From assembly GCF_002018875.1 (NCBI RefSeq), contig NZ_MVOL01000011.1, positions 1 through 64,000 on the forward strand: a stretch of 64,000 nucleotides of DNA, read 5' to 3'. The notes beneath the pieces are model-generated. The model was not told the origin of the DNA. It saw nothing but the letters and a program-made list of their open reading frames with translations, and did no database searches. Shown here in pieces: positions 16,700 through 25,824 of the stretch. This stretch comes from Pseudomonas sp. MF4836 (GTDB lineage: Bacteria > Pseudomonadota > Gammaproteobacteria > Pseudomonadales > Pseudomonadaceae). The position numbers and the translations under genes are program-made. Position 1 is the first letter of the stretch. Each line of letters starts with the position of its first letter.

Positions 16700-17251
16700 T
16701 CACTTATCAGTGATGCTTACAATCTGCCCGTATGCCTCCGACTGGACACCATTTAGCTTGGAAGACCAGAGGCACACAGCAACGCCTAAAACGATCAAGC
16801 TGACCCATGCGGGCAATCCTACGAACCCAACAGCAGCGACAAGCAATGACGGCGCAAAGAAGCACACAGCAGCATCCTTGATGACCAATTTTCTTTCGTT
16901 GACGTACTCACCAGGTGAAAGAATATTTCTCGATAGGATCTCGCCAGCCTGCTTCAGAGCGCCACTGAATCCGCCTGTATACGAAGCATCCTTGATAGCG
17001 CATTTCGCTCTGAGAGCAGCCAAGGAGAACACACCGATCAAGCTCAATAGGAACGTCATTGTAAAGAGGTAGAAAAGGAAGCTGGGGTTCAAGGGCTCTT
17101 TTATGAAGAAAGAGATATTGGACTTGATAACGAATCCTCCTAAGAACGCTATAGGCAAGATACGAACAAGGTTCATGCCTACGCCTTCAAGGAGATTCCT
17201 TTTTACGTGCAGTAGACTTTTGATTTCGGAATCTGTTGGTTGATTTTTCAT
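16700..17251 (-). CDS. Membrane protein of unknown function (183 aa)
   Basis: Four predicted membrane helices in two pairs: LVRILPIAFLGGFVI with FLFYLFTMTFLLSLIGVFSLAAL, and VCFFAPSLLVAAVGFVG with WVSLIVLGVAVCLWS. A soluble stretch between the pairs contains NILSPGEYVNERK. The ATG at 17251 matches the spacing of the promoter module (26 bases after TATAAT); a TTG further upstream would lie inside the leader and is rejected. Single-gene unit; family unknown. Confidence 0.7.
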   Translation of the reverse strand: MKNQPTDSEIKSLLHVKRNLLEGVGMNLVRILPIAFLGGFVIKSNISFFIKEPLNPSFLFYLFTMTFLLSLIGVFSLAALRAKCAIKDASYTGGFSGALKQAGEILSRNILSPGEYVNERKLVIKDAAVCFFAPSLLVAAVGFVGLPAWVSLIVLGVAVCLWSSKLNGVQSEAYGQIVSITDK

Positions 17252-17277
17252 TTGTAGTAAAGTTTGTTTATGCTCCA

Positions 17278-17288
17278 ATTATACCATT
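17278..17288 (-). promoter_or_regulatory. Element-type promoter
   Basis: The reverse strand reads AATGGTATAAT, with a leader containing ATAAACAAACTTTACTA before the ATG at 17251. Confidence 0.8.
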
Positions 17289-17298
17289 CCCGAAAAAC

Positions 17299-17323
17299 AA
17301 AATCGCCAGTAAAGGCGATTTAA
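17299..17323 (-). terminator. Terminator
   Basis: The hairpin AAATCGCC-TTTACT-GGCGATTT ends the leftward gene 17354-17680. Confidence 0.6.
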
Positions 17324-17353
17324 TTAATTCTGAAAAAATATAATCCTTTAGAT

Positions 17354-17680
17354 TCAAAAATAATACGAAACTATGCCGAGAAGCGCGACTGAAAAAAATA
17401 CGGGCAGCATCATCGTGTGTATAACGAACGGTTTTAGCTTTGAAAAAAATGGCACATACAGAAGGACAAGAGACAAAATTACAATAGCAGATGCAGGATA
17501 TATCAAATCTTGAGTAGCAATCATCAAACAATGCGCAATATAATAAATGGACCCTCCGATGACATCACATATAATCGTAAAAAATGCTTTAGCCCCGTCA
17601 AACAATAGACCTATTGCAAACAGCATTATTAAAATAGAAGCGACTGAAAACTGAAACTTTTTAATTCTGGAAATTCTCAT
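17354..17680 (-). CDS. Small three-helix membrane protein (108 aa)
   Basis: A short basic N-terminus followed by three hydrophobic helices (VASILIMLFAIGLLFDGA, LIYPASAIVILSLVLLYV, LPVFFSVALLGIVSYYF). It begins exactly at the ATG predicted by the promoter module and ends before a terminator. The family is unknown. It resembles the neighbouring genes in gene style but not in sequence. Confidence 0.65.
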   Translation of the reverse strand: MRISRIKKFQFSVASILIMLFAIGLLFDGAKAFFTIICDVIGGSIYYIAHCLMIATQDLIYPASAIVILSLVLLYVPFFSKLKPFVIHTMMLPVFFSVALLGIVSYYF

Positions 17681-17706
17681 AACTAGCAGAGTTTGTTTAT
17701 GCTCTA

Positions 17707-17717
17707 ATTATACCATT
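17707..17717 (-). promoter_or_regulatory. Element-type promoter
   Basis: AATGGTATAAT on the minus strand, with leader core ATAAACAAAC and ATG at 17680. Nearly the same 25 bases precede the 17251 gene. Confidence 0.8.
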
Positions 17718-17727
17718 ATGTAAAAGC

Positions 17728-17753
17728 AAAACCGCCAGTTAAGGCGGCTTTAT
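17728..17753 (-). terminator. Terminator
   Basis: The stem CCGCC/GGCGG with a 6-base loop, downstream of the leftward gene 17807-18310. Confidence 0.55.
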
Positions 17754-17806
17754 TAATACTTAGATTTATTAGGAATTCACAAATGTTATTCCATATTTTT
17801 TAACCA

Positions 17807-18310
17807 TCACAATACACCCGCACCTTGGGCATCCACTACACAATAACAGACAAATGCAAGTGCTATTGCTGCAACGACGCAAACTATCCACCTATGGGTT
17901 TTCGAGAACGTCACATTAGTAATTATGTACAAAAGAATTAACGTGGAAATCCAAAAAACCAGACCTGCGCAAGCAAGAAAAGTAAAGTAACTATTCCACC
18001 CATTGTTTGAATAATATACTAGGCAAGCGGCAAATGCAGAGAAACCAAGACCCGCAAAAAACGAAATGAAAGACATTACCCTTTCTTTCAAAGCTTTTGA
18101 AAATTTGTTATCACTTAAACAACTGAAAATGACAAGAATCATGAGTCCAGTAGTAACACCAATCGAACCCAATGTAACGTTTAATTGCGTTGCATTCGCC
18201 CCCGCCAATTGGAGAAAACCTGTCTGTAGCAAAATGTAGGTAAACCCTCCCCATATCGCAGCAGCTCCCAAACTTACTAATACAAATTTTTTCGAAAATT
18301 CAAGATTCAT
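17807..18310 (-). CDS. Membrane protein of unknown function (167 aa)
   Basis: Four to five hydrophobic helices spread over the whole length (VLVSLGAAAIWGGFTYILL, GSIGVTTGLMILVIF, FISFFAGLGFSAFAACLVY, GLVFWISTLILLYIITNV, WIVCVVAAIALAFVCYCVV). The ATG at 18310 has GGGAAAG as ribosome site. Unlike its neighbours, no element-type promoter was found upstream. The family is not recognised. Confidence 0.6.
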   Translation of the reverse strand: MNLEFSKKFVLVSLGAAAIWGGFTYILLQTGFLQLAGANATQLNVTLGSIGVTTGLMILVIFSCLSDNKFSKALKERVMSFISFFAGLGFSAFAACLVYYSNNGWNSYFTFLACAGLVFWISTLILLYIITNVTFSKTHRWIVCVVAAIALAFVCYCVVDAQGAGVL

Positions 18311-18883
18311 AACTTTCCCTAGTTTGAGTGAAATTTTCACCATTCTACCCAAGGTGATGGCACACTGGTAGCACATCTATCATCGACCTGGAGAAATGCA
18401 ACTCACGTCTACCACCATCCCATCCAAGGGCACCCCAGCGTCACGCAGTCCTACCTTCAAATTGGATCTGACGGAAAGCTCTTACCGCTTCTGTATGACG
18501 TACACGAACCATCCAGACACAGCCGATTCCGGCCACGGCCAACAGACCAGGTAGGGATGCTGATTCCGGCTGCGCAGCGGTCGGGTGCCTCACTCACTAC
18601 CCTCCCCCCTTCGGATGACCACGACAGCGGGGATTCCACCAAGAGCTATGCACCATTGGGTAAGTATTGGTTATTCAATAAAGCTATTTTTAAGCATTTT
18701 TTAGAGCAGGCAAGGTCAGGTTGGTAATGGACAAGTCCATTTCAACAATCTATCGCGCTCCGCTTGTTTGGATACCGCATTTTATAAAGCTTTCAGTGAA
18801 TCAGTGTTATCGAAAAGCATGTTTGACTCATTAAAAAAGTGGAAGCATCAAAAAGGTATCTAATAGAAAATTGAGCGCAACCA
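18311..18883. other. Non-coding region, candidate transfer origin
   Basis: About 570 bases without a supported gene, between leftward and rightward gene blocks and directly upstream of the relaxase operon. The part at about 18400-18660 is clearly more GC-rich than the flanking element. It carries a near-direct repeat (GCCGATTCCGGCCACG at 18522-18537 and GCTGATTCCGGCTGCG at 18559-18574). Position and repeats fit an oriT or a protein-binding region, but no nick-site motif was recognised. Confidence 0.35.
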
Positions 18884-18895
18884 AAATGCTATAAT
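18884..18895 (+). promoter_or_regulatory. Element-type promoter of the relaxase region
   Basis: AAATGCTATAAT, then 25 bases (AAAACAACAACC) to the ATG at 18921. Confidence 0.75.
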
Positions 18896-18920
18896 CTGAA
18901 AACAACAACCTGATAACACG

Positions 18921-19454
18921 ATGATATACAAACACCTAAAAGCCTATTTCCGCTTTCTCAAGATAGCTAGAAAAATTAAGCAGGGAGAAATTTACAAAAT
19001 TCTCCTAGACCATAGAAACTCTGTAGAAGACAGCATGCGTTTATGCTTAAAGGAAATCGAGCGTACACAACCCACGAAATTCAGGAAAGCTCTGTTCAAA
19101 TCAGTGCGAAGCAAGGCAGAAGATTACACTCCACAGGCAATGAATTTAGCGAGGCTGAACACCTCAAAGATAGAAATCGACAACGCTATTTATGAGTACA
19201 AACAGATCTATCTTTCAAACAATGTTAAGCAAAGGGCACTGACCTACGGGAACGACTTCTCAGAATTTCTAAAACTGAATTTCAGCTTCACAACAATCAT
19301 GCTCATTCTCGCATACACAGCCCATCAGAATTTAGACAAACTGATTATATTCATCATAGCCAGTGCTATCGCCATATACCTTTTCCAAATGAAATCCAAT
19401 CGAACAGTTTGCGAAATAAAAAATGTTATAATAGGTACAAACAAACAACATTAA
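18921..19454 (+). CDS. Membrane-anchored protein upstream of the relaxase genes
   Basis: A 177-residue protein with about 115 residues of charged helical cytoplasmic sequence, then two adjacent membrane helices (FSFTTIMLILAYTAHQ and LIIFIIASAIAIYLF) and a short tail. First gene of the rightward mobilisation block. Family unknown. The next gene's promoter lies within its last codons. Confidence 0.6.
   Translation: MIYKHLKAYFRFLKIARKIKQGEIYKILLDHRNSVEDSMRLCLKEIERTQPTKFRKALFKSVRSKAEDYTPQAMNLARLNTSKIEIDNAIYEYKQIYLSNNVKQRALTYGNDFSEFLKLNFSFTTIMLILAYTAHQNLDKLIIFIIASAIAIYLFQMKSNRTVCEIKNVIIGTNKQH
19421..19432 (+). promoter_or_regulatory. Element-type promoter inside the preceding gene
   Basis: AAATGTTATAAT lies within the last codons of the 18921 gene. 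The leader ACAAACAAAC and the ATG at 19457 follow after 24 bases. Confidence 0.7.
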
Positions 19455-19456
19455 AA

Positions 19457-19891
19457 ATGAATATTTCCGAAAAGATTACAGACCTAAAAGTAAAGATTAA
19501 AACTAAGCAGACTGCTTTTGACACGCTAGCTGCTGAGATTAAAAAATTCGAAGATCAAGAAAATACTATTCGATCTAAACGAGACAAGGCCAACGAAATC
19601 TTAAACAAGGTATCGGCCAGCGACAGCGCGAAATCTACCGCAAGAAAAACCTACAATGACTTAACTAAATCTATTGAAAAGAATGAGGCTTCAAAAAAGT
19701 CAAAGCTCGATGCCAGAAGTAAAATATCGTCAGAAATTGCCGAGCTGGAATATTCAATATTAGTAATTGAGGCTTTAGATTTTGTAGAAGAAATGAAGAA
19801 CCTTACCAACATCAGAGACACTGCCAAATTAAAAGAAGCTTTCAAAACAAAACTTCAACCTCAAAATAATAATTACCCTCATCAGCAGTGA
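19457..19891 (+). CDS. Coiled-coil protein in the relaxase operon
   Basis: A 144-residue protein, almost entirely charged heptad-like helix (ISEKITDLKVKIKTKQTAF through ISSEIAELEYSILVIEAL). It is probably a coiled-coil dimer. The start is fixed by the promoter module. It is followed after 10 bases by a gene with a GAGGG ribosome site and then by the relaxase, so it is likely a relaxosome accessory protein; this is inferred from position only. Confidence 0.65.
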   Translation: MNISEKITDLKVKIKTKQTAFDTLAAEIKKFEDQENTIRSKRDKANEILNKVSASDSAKSTARKTYNDLTKSIEKNEASKKSKLDARSKISSEIAELEYSILVIEALDFVEEMKNLTNIRDTAKLKEAFKTKLQPQNNNYPHQQ

Positions 19892-19901
19892 GGGTTGATA
19901 T

Positions 19902-20702
19902 ATGAAAACGTATCTTAGATTTAGGTGTTCAGAACGCTTCAAGTCAGACCTGCAGAACCTAGTTTTTGCTTGTGGCTACACACGCCTTCCAGAAGTCGTG
20001 AATGAGATCGAGGTGATTGCCAAATACAGAAAAGGCGTGAGCCTTTTCTTGACTCACCTCCACAGGGATAGAGACATTTACATTCCTCTGAAAGATCATA
20101 AAAGCGTTGCGGCGTTGAAGGACACGTTCAACAGGAATCAGAGCAACATCCAGCAGCTTTTCAACCTATGCGCAGGCCAGCAGTACACCTCAAAGCAAGG
20201 CAAGACGGTCAAGCTCCCCAACGTGCTTACGATGCTTCTGAAGCATCACGTCAAGGTGAACCAGCTCAGTGAAAAATTCACATACGTCCACGTCGAGTAC
20301 TTCGAACAAAACACAGGTGTGGAAGCCGTAGCCAAACGCAAATTCTTACGCAGCGCCCAGCTTTATACGGAGAGCGAAACGCGCCTATCTGCGCTGCTGG
20401 AGGACGAACCATACTGGTTTTTCAAGCAGGATGATGATCCGTTTACGCAGATCGTGAGGGCAATCGAAGAAGCCAAGATATACAAGATTGGGGTCAGCTC
20501 CAAGCATCCGTTCTTCGTTGAAAGAAAGCGCATTTACGACCTTCTTAATCGACGTGTCAGGGATGTGAACGAGCTGGTGAAAATCGGTAAGGACTACAAA
20601 GAATTATTGGTTCGCACAATGCTTGAAGCATCAAAAGCGCTGGAGCTTTTACACACTAAATACAGGAACAATAAGACCATAAGAATAAGAGAAGAAAAAT
20701 GA
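19902..20702 (+). CDS. Putative relaxosome accessory protein
   Basis: A basic 266-residue protein whose last codons overlap the start of the relaxase gene (ATGA). The MKTYLRFRCSERFKSDL start is followed by mixed alpha/beta then mainly helical sequence. Such tightly coupled genes before a relaxase often encode the DNA-binding auxiliary (MobC/NikA class), but no ribbon-helix-helix or other motif is obvious and the length is large for that class. It starts 10 bases after the coiled-coil gene with GAGGG upstream. Confidence 0.5.
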   Translation: MKTYLRFRCSERFKSDLQNLVFACGYTRLPEVVNEIEVIAKYRKGVSLFLTHLHRDRDIYIPLKDHKSVAALKDTFNRNQSNIQQLFNLCAGQQYTSKQGKTVKLPNVLTMLLKHHVKVNQLSEKFTYVHVEYFEQNTGVEAVAKRKFLRSAQLYTESETRLSALLEDEPYWFFKQDDDPFTQIVRAIEEAKIYKIGVSSKHPFFVERKRIYDLLNRRVRDVNELVKIGKDYKELLVRTMLEASKALELLHTKYRNNKTIRIREEK

Positions 20703-22960
20703 TAATTGCAGCACCATTAAAACAAAAATTTGCCAGCATTACATCAAATGCAAAAATAGAATACGTTGAATCCTCTGACCCTGAAATCAGGGGTAAGGTC
20801 AGAATCAAAGGAGCTGTTGCATACCTGTACCTTCCAAAAATAAACGATGACGGAATAGACACTCATGTTGGAGTCCAATATACGGAAACGAATCTTGATT
20901 TACAGTTAGATTCACCGCACAAAATGAAGAAGCTTGGCCTCTTTAAAAACGCCTTCGATGAAAATAATTACACGTTGAAATTCGCAAATACTTGCGCAAA
21001 TGAATTCATGGAACATTCTAACCAAGGTAAAAAGTCTTCCTCCAATGCACCGGATGCTTTTTCGTTCATCGTTTCTTGTACAGACAATGAGCTAGCCACA
21101 CTAAAAACTGACGAAGAAAAAGCAAAGTTCCTTATCAATTCCGCCAAAGAAACTTTACTTGAGCTGTCTAATTCCAAAAAGGATATTGCATTCAAATACA
21201 TGATTGTTCCTCACCTTAAAGACGGTAATCCACACGTACACGTCCTAATGTCTACTCGTAGACTGGATGGGTATAGACCTAGCTTTTTTAGAGGAAAAAA
21301 ACACAGCGGCATCATCAAGAAGATGAGAGACGTAAAATATCGCCTTGAAGAAAAATACCCATTCCTTCTTCAAATGGAACATGAAGACCGTGCTAAAACG
21401 ATTGACGTATTGATCAACCCAAACACCGGAAAAATTTTCGGCAAGCACGTTGAGCTTGTTAATAGAATTGAGTCCATTACGTCTCAATTCATTGGGCAGA
21501 ACTTCTCTTATACAGAATTCACACAAGCCCTTCAGGAAAGTGGTTTTGAAGTGGTGGATGATTACCTTAACGGAAAACAGCACATCAAGATCAAACACAA
21601 GGATTATGGCGATGACTTCCTTTCTATAGACACCCTCCCCCATCAAACGAAGGGTGTTCTTGAGCTGCATGCAGCTTACAAATACAAAGCGAACCAAACT
21701 AAAACAGACGTGTCCCTAATCGTTTCAAAAGCCGTGGCGCTAATAAACGCCACCGACATGAGCGATGGTTTTGAAGCGCTGAACAAAAAGCTGTACCAAG
21801 AGCTAGGGGCACGACTGGTTCCGAACATCAGCAAAAACAAAAGCGGTGAACGTAAGGTAAGCGGTTGGTCGATCTACCTGGACGAATTTGACTTCAAAAT
21901 CTCTGCAAAAAAATCCGGCGTCATCATAGACAGCCAAATGAAAATCGACATGGATGAGGTCGAATCAATCAACAGCCTCTACCAGATGATCAAAAAGCAG
22001 AACATTCAAAAGCAGGTCACAGAAGCCACGGTGAACGGCTCAATCTCCATTGGGGACGGCAGGAAGAAGAAGATCAAATTCAGGTTCATAGACAACACTG
22101 AAAGCCTTCAGGATTTCATCACCAGGTTCAACGAGAACAGCCGATACGGCCCATCTATCACAAAGCAGATGATCGTAGGGAACACGGTCGTGTCGAAATT
22201 CAACCAAAGAGACGTATGCACAATCGTTGGGAACGCCGTCGAGACATACCAGACCGACCTGAATTCGGCACTCATCACAATGTCGATTCACGTTGCCAGA
22301 GGACACACCAAAATCCGATGCACAGGGGAGCCGAACCCAAGGACTCAAGCGAACCTTTACCTTGCATCACGTATCTGCGGGACAACGCTACTGGACTACA
22401 CGCCTTCTCCAGAGCTTGTCAGAGAAGCCGATGCAATGCTTGGTAAGGAGTACAAGAAGCTTGTCGTCGCTAACCGTCAGAGGGTGAAGGACGCGGTAGC
22501 CATAAGAGCTACTGACTCAACCGGCAAATCGAAGAAGGTGTTCATCCAGACGAACAACAGGATGGATCGTGAGGTTGATGCAAGGCCCAAGCTTTATGGA
22601 TTCCTCTATGGCATACACAAGGGGATACCCTTCCAGGACTTCACATACATTCAACACCTTAACGATTTGCCGAAGGCATTGAAGAAGCGCGTTATTGACG
22701 ACCTACGCAAAGATGAACAGCTAAAGGCCCACGAGCTGGACAGCATCCTTATACGAGCTGGGATAACACTGGATGACGCCCCACCGGCAAAACCACCTGC
22801 GAAGGCGCCGGCACTTGCTGCGCAAGATCAGAAGCCAGCCCTTGCCACGCATTCAGCTCCAGGGGTCATAGAGCAGGAAAAGCCGGATCAGCCAGGTTCG
22901 TTGTCATCTGCTAAGCCAAGAGACACTAGACGACCACCAAGCAAACCGGGGGAAGCATGA
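20699..22960 (+). CDS. Relaxase (conjugative/mobilisation nicking enzyme)
   Basis: A 753-residue protein. In the first 200 residues, SFIVSC is followed by the relaxase histidine motif MIVPHLKDGNPHVHVLMS (H-x-x-D-x-N-x-H-x-H), typical of MOBP-like HUH relaxases that nick oriT and stay on the 5' end through a tyrosine. Candidate tyrosines lie in the N-terminal AYLYLPK and VQYTETN segments. Further on (about 540-590), IHVARGHTKIRCTGEPN resembles the LPD7-type domain often attached to relaxases. The end (about 690-753) is proline-rich and disordered. It is coupled to the accessory gene upstream and probably initiates transfer of this element. Confidence 0.82.
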   Translation: MIIAAPLKQKFASITSNAKIEYVESSDPEIRGKVRIKGAVAYLYLPKINDDGIDTHVGVQYTETNLDLQLDSPHKMKKLGLFKNAFDENNYTLKFANTCANEFMEHSNQGKKSSSNAPDAFSFIVSCTDNELATLKTDEEKAKFLINSAKETLLELSNSKKDIAFKYMIVPHLKDGNPHVHVLMSTRRLDGYRPSFFRGKKHSGIIKKMRDVKYRLEEKYPFLLQMEHEDRAKTIDVLINPNTGKIFGKHVELVNRIESITSQFIGQNFSYTEFTQALQESGFEVVDDYLNGKQHIKIKHKDYGDDFLSIDTLPHQTKGVLELHAAYKYKANQTKTDVSLIVSKAVALINATDMSDGFEALNKKLYQELGARLVPNISKNKSGERKVSGWSIYLDEFDFKISAKKSGVIIDSQMKIDMDEVESINSLYQMIKKQNIQKQVTEATVNGSISIGDGRKKKIKFRFIDNTESLQDFITRFNENSRYGPSITKQMIVGNTVVSKFNQRDVCTIVGNAVETYQTDLNSALITMSIHVARGHTKIRCTGEPNPRTQANLYLASRICGTTLLDYTPSPELVREADAMLGKEYKKLVVANRQRVKDAVAIRATDSTGKSKKVFIQTNNRMDREVDARPKLYGFLYGIHKGIPFQDFTYIQHLNDLPKALKKRVIDDLRKDEQLKAHELDSILIRAGITLDDAPPAKPPAKAPALAAQDQKPALATHSAPGVIEQEKPDQPGSLSSAKPRDTRRPPSKPGEA

Positions 22961-23079
22961 TGGAGTCTTCGCAGTGTCCATAACTGCCAGTCCTTTCGGT
23001 TTCTGTCATGATCATCATCAATGGAGGTTCCCAAGGATCAAGGCAGTGCCGGGGAGCCGGACGTACCTAAAGGATTATC

Positions 23080-23739
23080 ATGTTTCGCAAAGCTCACATC
23101 ATTACCTTTCCTGCCCTTATCGCGACGGTTCTTTTACTGACCGGCTGCCCGCCATCACCTGAATTTACGCGGTGGAAACGCCCTTCTACCTCTGTTGAGG
23201 GTGTCAAAGCCGCAATGAAGGAATGTGGCGACCCGGTAACCACTTCGATGACGCATTTGCCAATCAACGAACAGGTGCTGCAATTCCAGTGTATGAAGCG
23301 TAATGGCTTCATTCGCAAAGACGGTTTTGAATACTGCGAAATAATGAAGAATATGCCCGCCTGCGTAGAAGAAAGGCAGGGGCATCCTCTAAGCCTGTCC
23401 CAGCTCGAGGCTTTGCCATTTGTGGAGGACGAAGCATTTCACCCTATCAAGCCGAATTCTGGCAGGGATGAACGCATGCAAGTCACCTGGCGCAAGGCGG
23501 GAGCATCACCGCATTTCTCAGTCCAGATAGCCAATGATAGTGAAGCCCTGCCAGTGATGTACGCATGCGGCTATGCCAAACCGCTAGGGTCAAATCTGGA
23601 CGTTGCAAGTATCGGAGACACAGCCAAAGCGCAACGCTGCATGATTGATCACGGCTTTGAGCCGAAGCATAAATCAACGCTGGTTTGCCTGATATATCCC
23701 CAAGTGACTGGCTGCTCGACGACGGCACTGCCGCGTTGA
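23080..23739 (+). CDS. Lipoprotein of unknown function
   Basis: A 219-residue protein with a type II signal peptide: a positively charged start, a hydrophobic stretch and a lipobox (VLLLTGC) at about residues 17-23, then a proline-rich mature start. It has several cysteines in the mature part. No family is recognised. Codon use is more GC-rich than the element backbone, so it looks like cargo; no element-type promoter precedes it. The interval 22961-23079 holds no gene. Confidence 0.7.
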   Translation: MFRKAHIITFPALIATVLLLTGCPPSPEFTRWKRPSTSVEGVKAAMKECGDPVTTSMTHLPINEQVLQFQCMKRNGFIRKDGFEYCEIMKNMPACVEERQGHPLSLSQLEALPFVEDEAFHPIKPNSGRDERMQVTWRKAGASPHFSVQIANDSEALPVMYACGYAKPLGSNLDVASIGDTAKAQRCMIDHGFEPKHKSTLVCLIYPQVTGCSTTALPR

Positions 23740-23941
23740 ACCATTCAGTTAGAGGCAATATCGGCGGAAAACGATCATGAACGAAACTCTGACTGCCCCT
23801 ATGTCACCGATACCGCGCTCCTAGGCCACCTTCGCGCTAGCTCCTGCTTGGATCGAGAAATTGCCCGTAGTAGCATGTGGCTACCCGTGTCGATGGCAAA
23901 GCGCCCGCACGCACAACCAAAGGCTAAAGGGAATTATAGAT

Positions 23942-25255
23942 ATGTCGATGCTGGATTTCATTGGCGAGCTGGGACGTGTGGAAAAAATTCACAGGAAACC
24001 ACACATACCCCGCGACAAAGCCTACAACGCTATCTCTTCCTATTGCCCAGCAATTAGCTATGACGACATACAAATTCTCATTGATGAAACGGTATTTGGT
24101 AACGCGAAAGTAGGGGTAATCATCACTGATAACCAAATCTGCGGTAAAGATAATTTCTGTGATCCCTTCCACTACTCCCTGCCCAAGGTTTCATCTCTTT
24201 TCGTTAAGAAAGGCTTGATGAACTCAACGCTTTACATCAATGAACAGCAGGTGATTAAGCTAACCCAAGCCTCTGGTGCTAAGCTGGTATATCTTTTCGA
24301 AAGGATAGAAAAGTACCTCCTAAAATCCAAGAACGATCCTACGCCGAAGCATTCAGCTACTCCAGTTGCCTTGTCTACCAGTGAGGTTCCTCAAACCTCG
24401 GCACAGCCATCCACAGTGCTTGCATTCAATCCATCTCCTACACAGCCCCAAGCACAGACCAGTTTGCCCGTATCTGCCGAATCTATTCCGGTTCCTGAAC
24501 CAGAACGGGAGAAGGTAGAGGCCGTCGCAAGTGAACCATCAGAAGAAAATGCTTCGGTGGAAGAACCTAAAAGCACATCTCGATTCCGCCGTTGGCCCAA
24601 AGACAATCTGATAAATTCGATTCAGACGGATAAACACGTCAGTGCGGTGTTCAACTTCATCGGAGACGTGTTAAGTGATAACAAATCCACAAAATCCGCC
24701 GCTCTACGAAGGGAAGTCCAGGGTTTTCTTGCAAGTTCAGTTCTGCGATTGAGAAAGGAATACATTGATCGAAACCATGTCATCGGGTTGATGAACGATG
24801 TGGCAACAATGGAATTAATGATTTACAGCATCGCCTACCTTCGATTAGAGCTAGCTGACCGGGGCGTAGACCCGAGGATGATTACCTACACGATGAGCGA
24901 AGGGGTCAAAGGGTTTCTATCACTCGACAACTCAACCAACTCTCGAAATATTCTTGCTAACCTGCTGCATCTCGCTGAAGCCATGGGTGAGAGCATTGAT
25001 CAGATCAATTTCACCTTCTACATGAGGGTCTTGATGAGCAACATGAAGGGTGGCTTGGCTGATGACGAATTCGATATGAGCCAATTACGCACGCTTGCTT
25101 CGTTCAAAAGAGAGGTGCCACCGCAAGAAGCCTTGGGGAAAATTATCGAAGAATTCGCAATTGCTGCAATGGATGAGATTGGTGATATTAGTAGCAATCG
25201 CCAAATGAATAATGCTGCAAGGCGCTGCGCAGACACTGTAATTGACCTCTTCTGA
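23942..25255 (+). CDS. Protein with N-terminal PH-like domain and helical C-terminus
   Basis: A 437-residue protein. Residues about 30-115 (LIDETVFGNAKVGVIITDN, YSLPKVSSLFVKKG) follow the pattern of bacterial PH-like domains (DE-x-x-x-G-x-x-x-x-G-x-x-x-T). Residues about 120-230 form a low-complexity Pro/Ser/Glu linker. About 235-437 is an alpha-helical domain of unknown family. The start at 23942 has AAGGG upstream. It appears to be a stand-alone cargo gene. A membrane- or stress-linked adaptor is possible but unproven. Confidence 0.55.
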   Translation: MSMLDFIGELGRVEKIHRKPHIPRDKAYNAISSYCPAISYDDIQILIDETVFGNAKVGVIITDNQICGKDNFCDPFHYSLPKVSSLFVKKGLMNSTLYINEQQVIKLTQASGAKLVYLFERIEKYLLKSKNDPTPKHSATPVALSTSEVPQTSAQPSTVLAFNPSPTQPQAQTSLPVSAESIPVPEPEREKVEAVASEPSEENASVEEPKSTSRFRRWPKDNLINSIQTDKHVSAVFNFIGDVLSDNKSTKSAALRREVQGFLASSVLRLRKEYIDRNHVIGLMNDVATMELMIYSIAYLRLELADRGVDPRMITYTMSEGVKGFLSLDNSTNSRNILANLLHLAEAMGESIDQINFTFYMRVLMSNMKGGLADDEFDMSQLRTLASFKREVPPQEALGKIIEEFAIAAMDEIGDISSNRQMNNAARRCADTVIDLF

Positions 25256-25324
25256 GCAACTCATCCATTGCCGCTGGTTAAGCTCGCAGCTTGGTGGATG
25301 GAAGGATCTACGTCCTCCCATCCG

Positions 25325-25636
25325 CTAGGATTTCGATACCTTACGAGCCTTCCCTACCAGCTCAACGAGTCTTTTCAGCTCGTCTGCATCAGCGTTGTGG
25401 ATAACTTCAAAGAGAAACGCCCTCTGCTCAATCTCACCATCCAAATCCGCAAAAAACTCCTTGACCGGCACACCTAGAATTTCAGCAAATTTGTACACAG
25501 CCTCCACGGTTGGGACGTACTCGCCCGTTTCAAATCGACTGATCGTCTTGGGGTCGAATCCCGACCTAATTGCTAGCTCCGCTTGTGTGATTCCCTTCGC
25601 AACCCGAAATTTCTTTATCGCTTTAGCAAGGACCAC
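25325..25636 (-). CDS. XRE-family transcriptional regulator
   Basis: A 103-residue protein with a Cro/C1-type helix-turn-helix in the first 60 residues (AIKKFRVAKGITQAELA, FDPKTISRFETGEYVP). It continues with the common EILGVPVKEFF segment and a short helical C-terminus. The start is GTG. It would repress or activate nearby cargo genes; the target is unknown. It faces away from the 25825-27285 gene group, a common layout for a local regulator. Confidence 0.85.
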   Translation of the reverse strand: MVLAKAIKKFRVAKGITQAELAIRSGFDPKTISRFETGEYVPTVEAVYKFAEILGVPVKEFFADLDGEIEQRAFLFEVIHNADADELKRLVELVGKARKVSKS

Positions 25637-25824
25637 AGTTTTTTTCTGCCTGTTCGTATTTCAAACAAGCACTTCACAGTAAAAATCCCTATCTACAAAC
25701 GCTCTGTGCCATCGGATTTTTTGCTAAGAATACGATGGTATGCGTAGAATCAGCTTCAGGTATCAGACGGCCACCACGCCGTCTGTCAGGGGCGCTACGT
25801 TCGGTATGGTTGAGGATTCAGGGA

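Noticed and set aside
18457..18642. Open frame in the GC-rich gap at 18.5 kb, minus strand
   Set aside because: No ribosome site, Arg/Ser-rich low-quality composition and no promoter; more likely chance in a non-coding region.
23861..23941. Longer N-terminus for the PH-like protein gene
   Set aside because: The upstream 27 codons are unlike protein and precede a better ribosome site (AAGGG) before the ATG at 23942.
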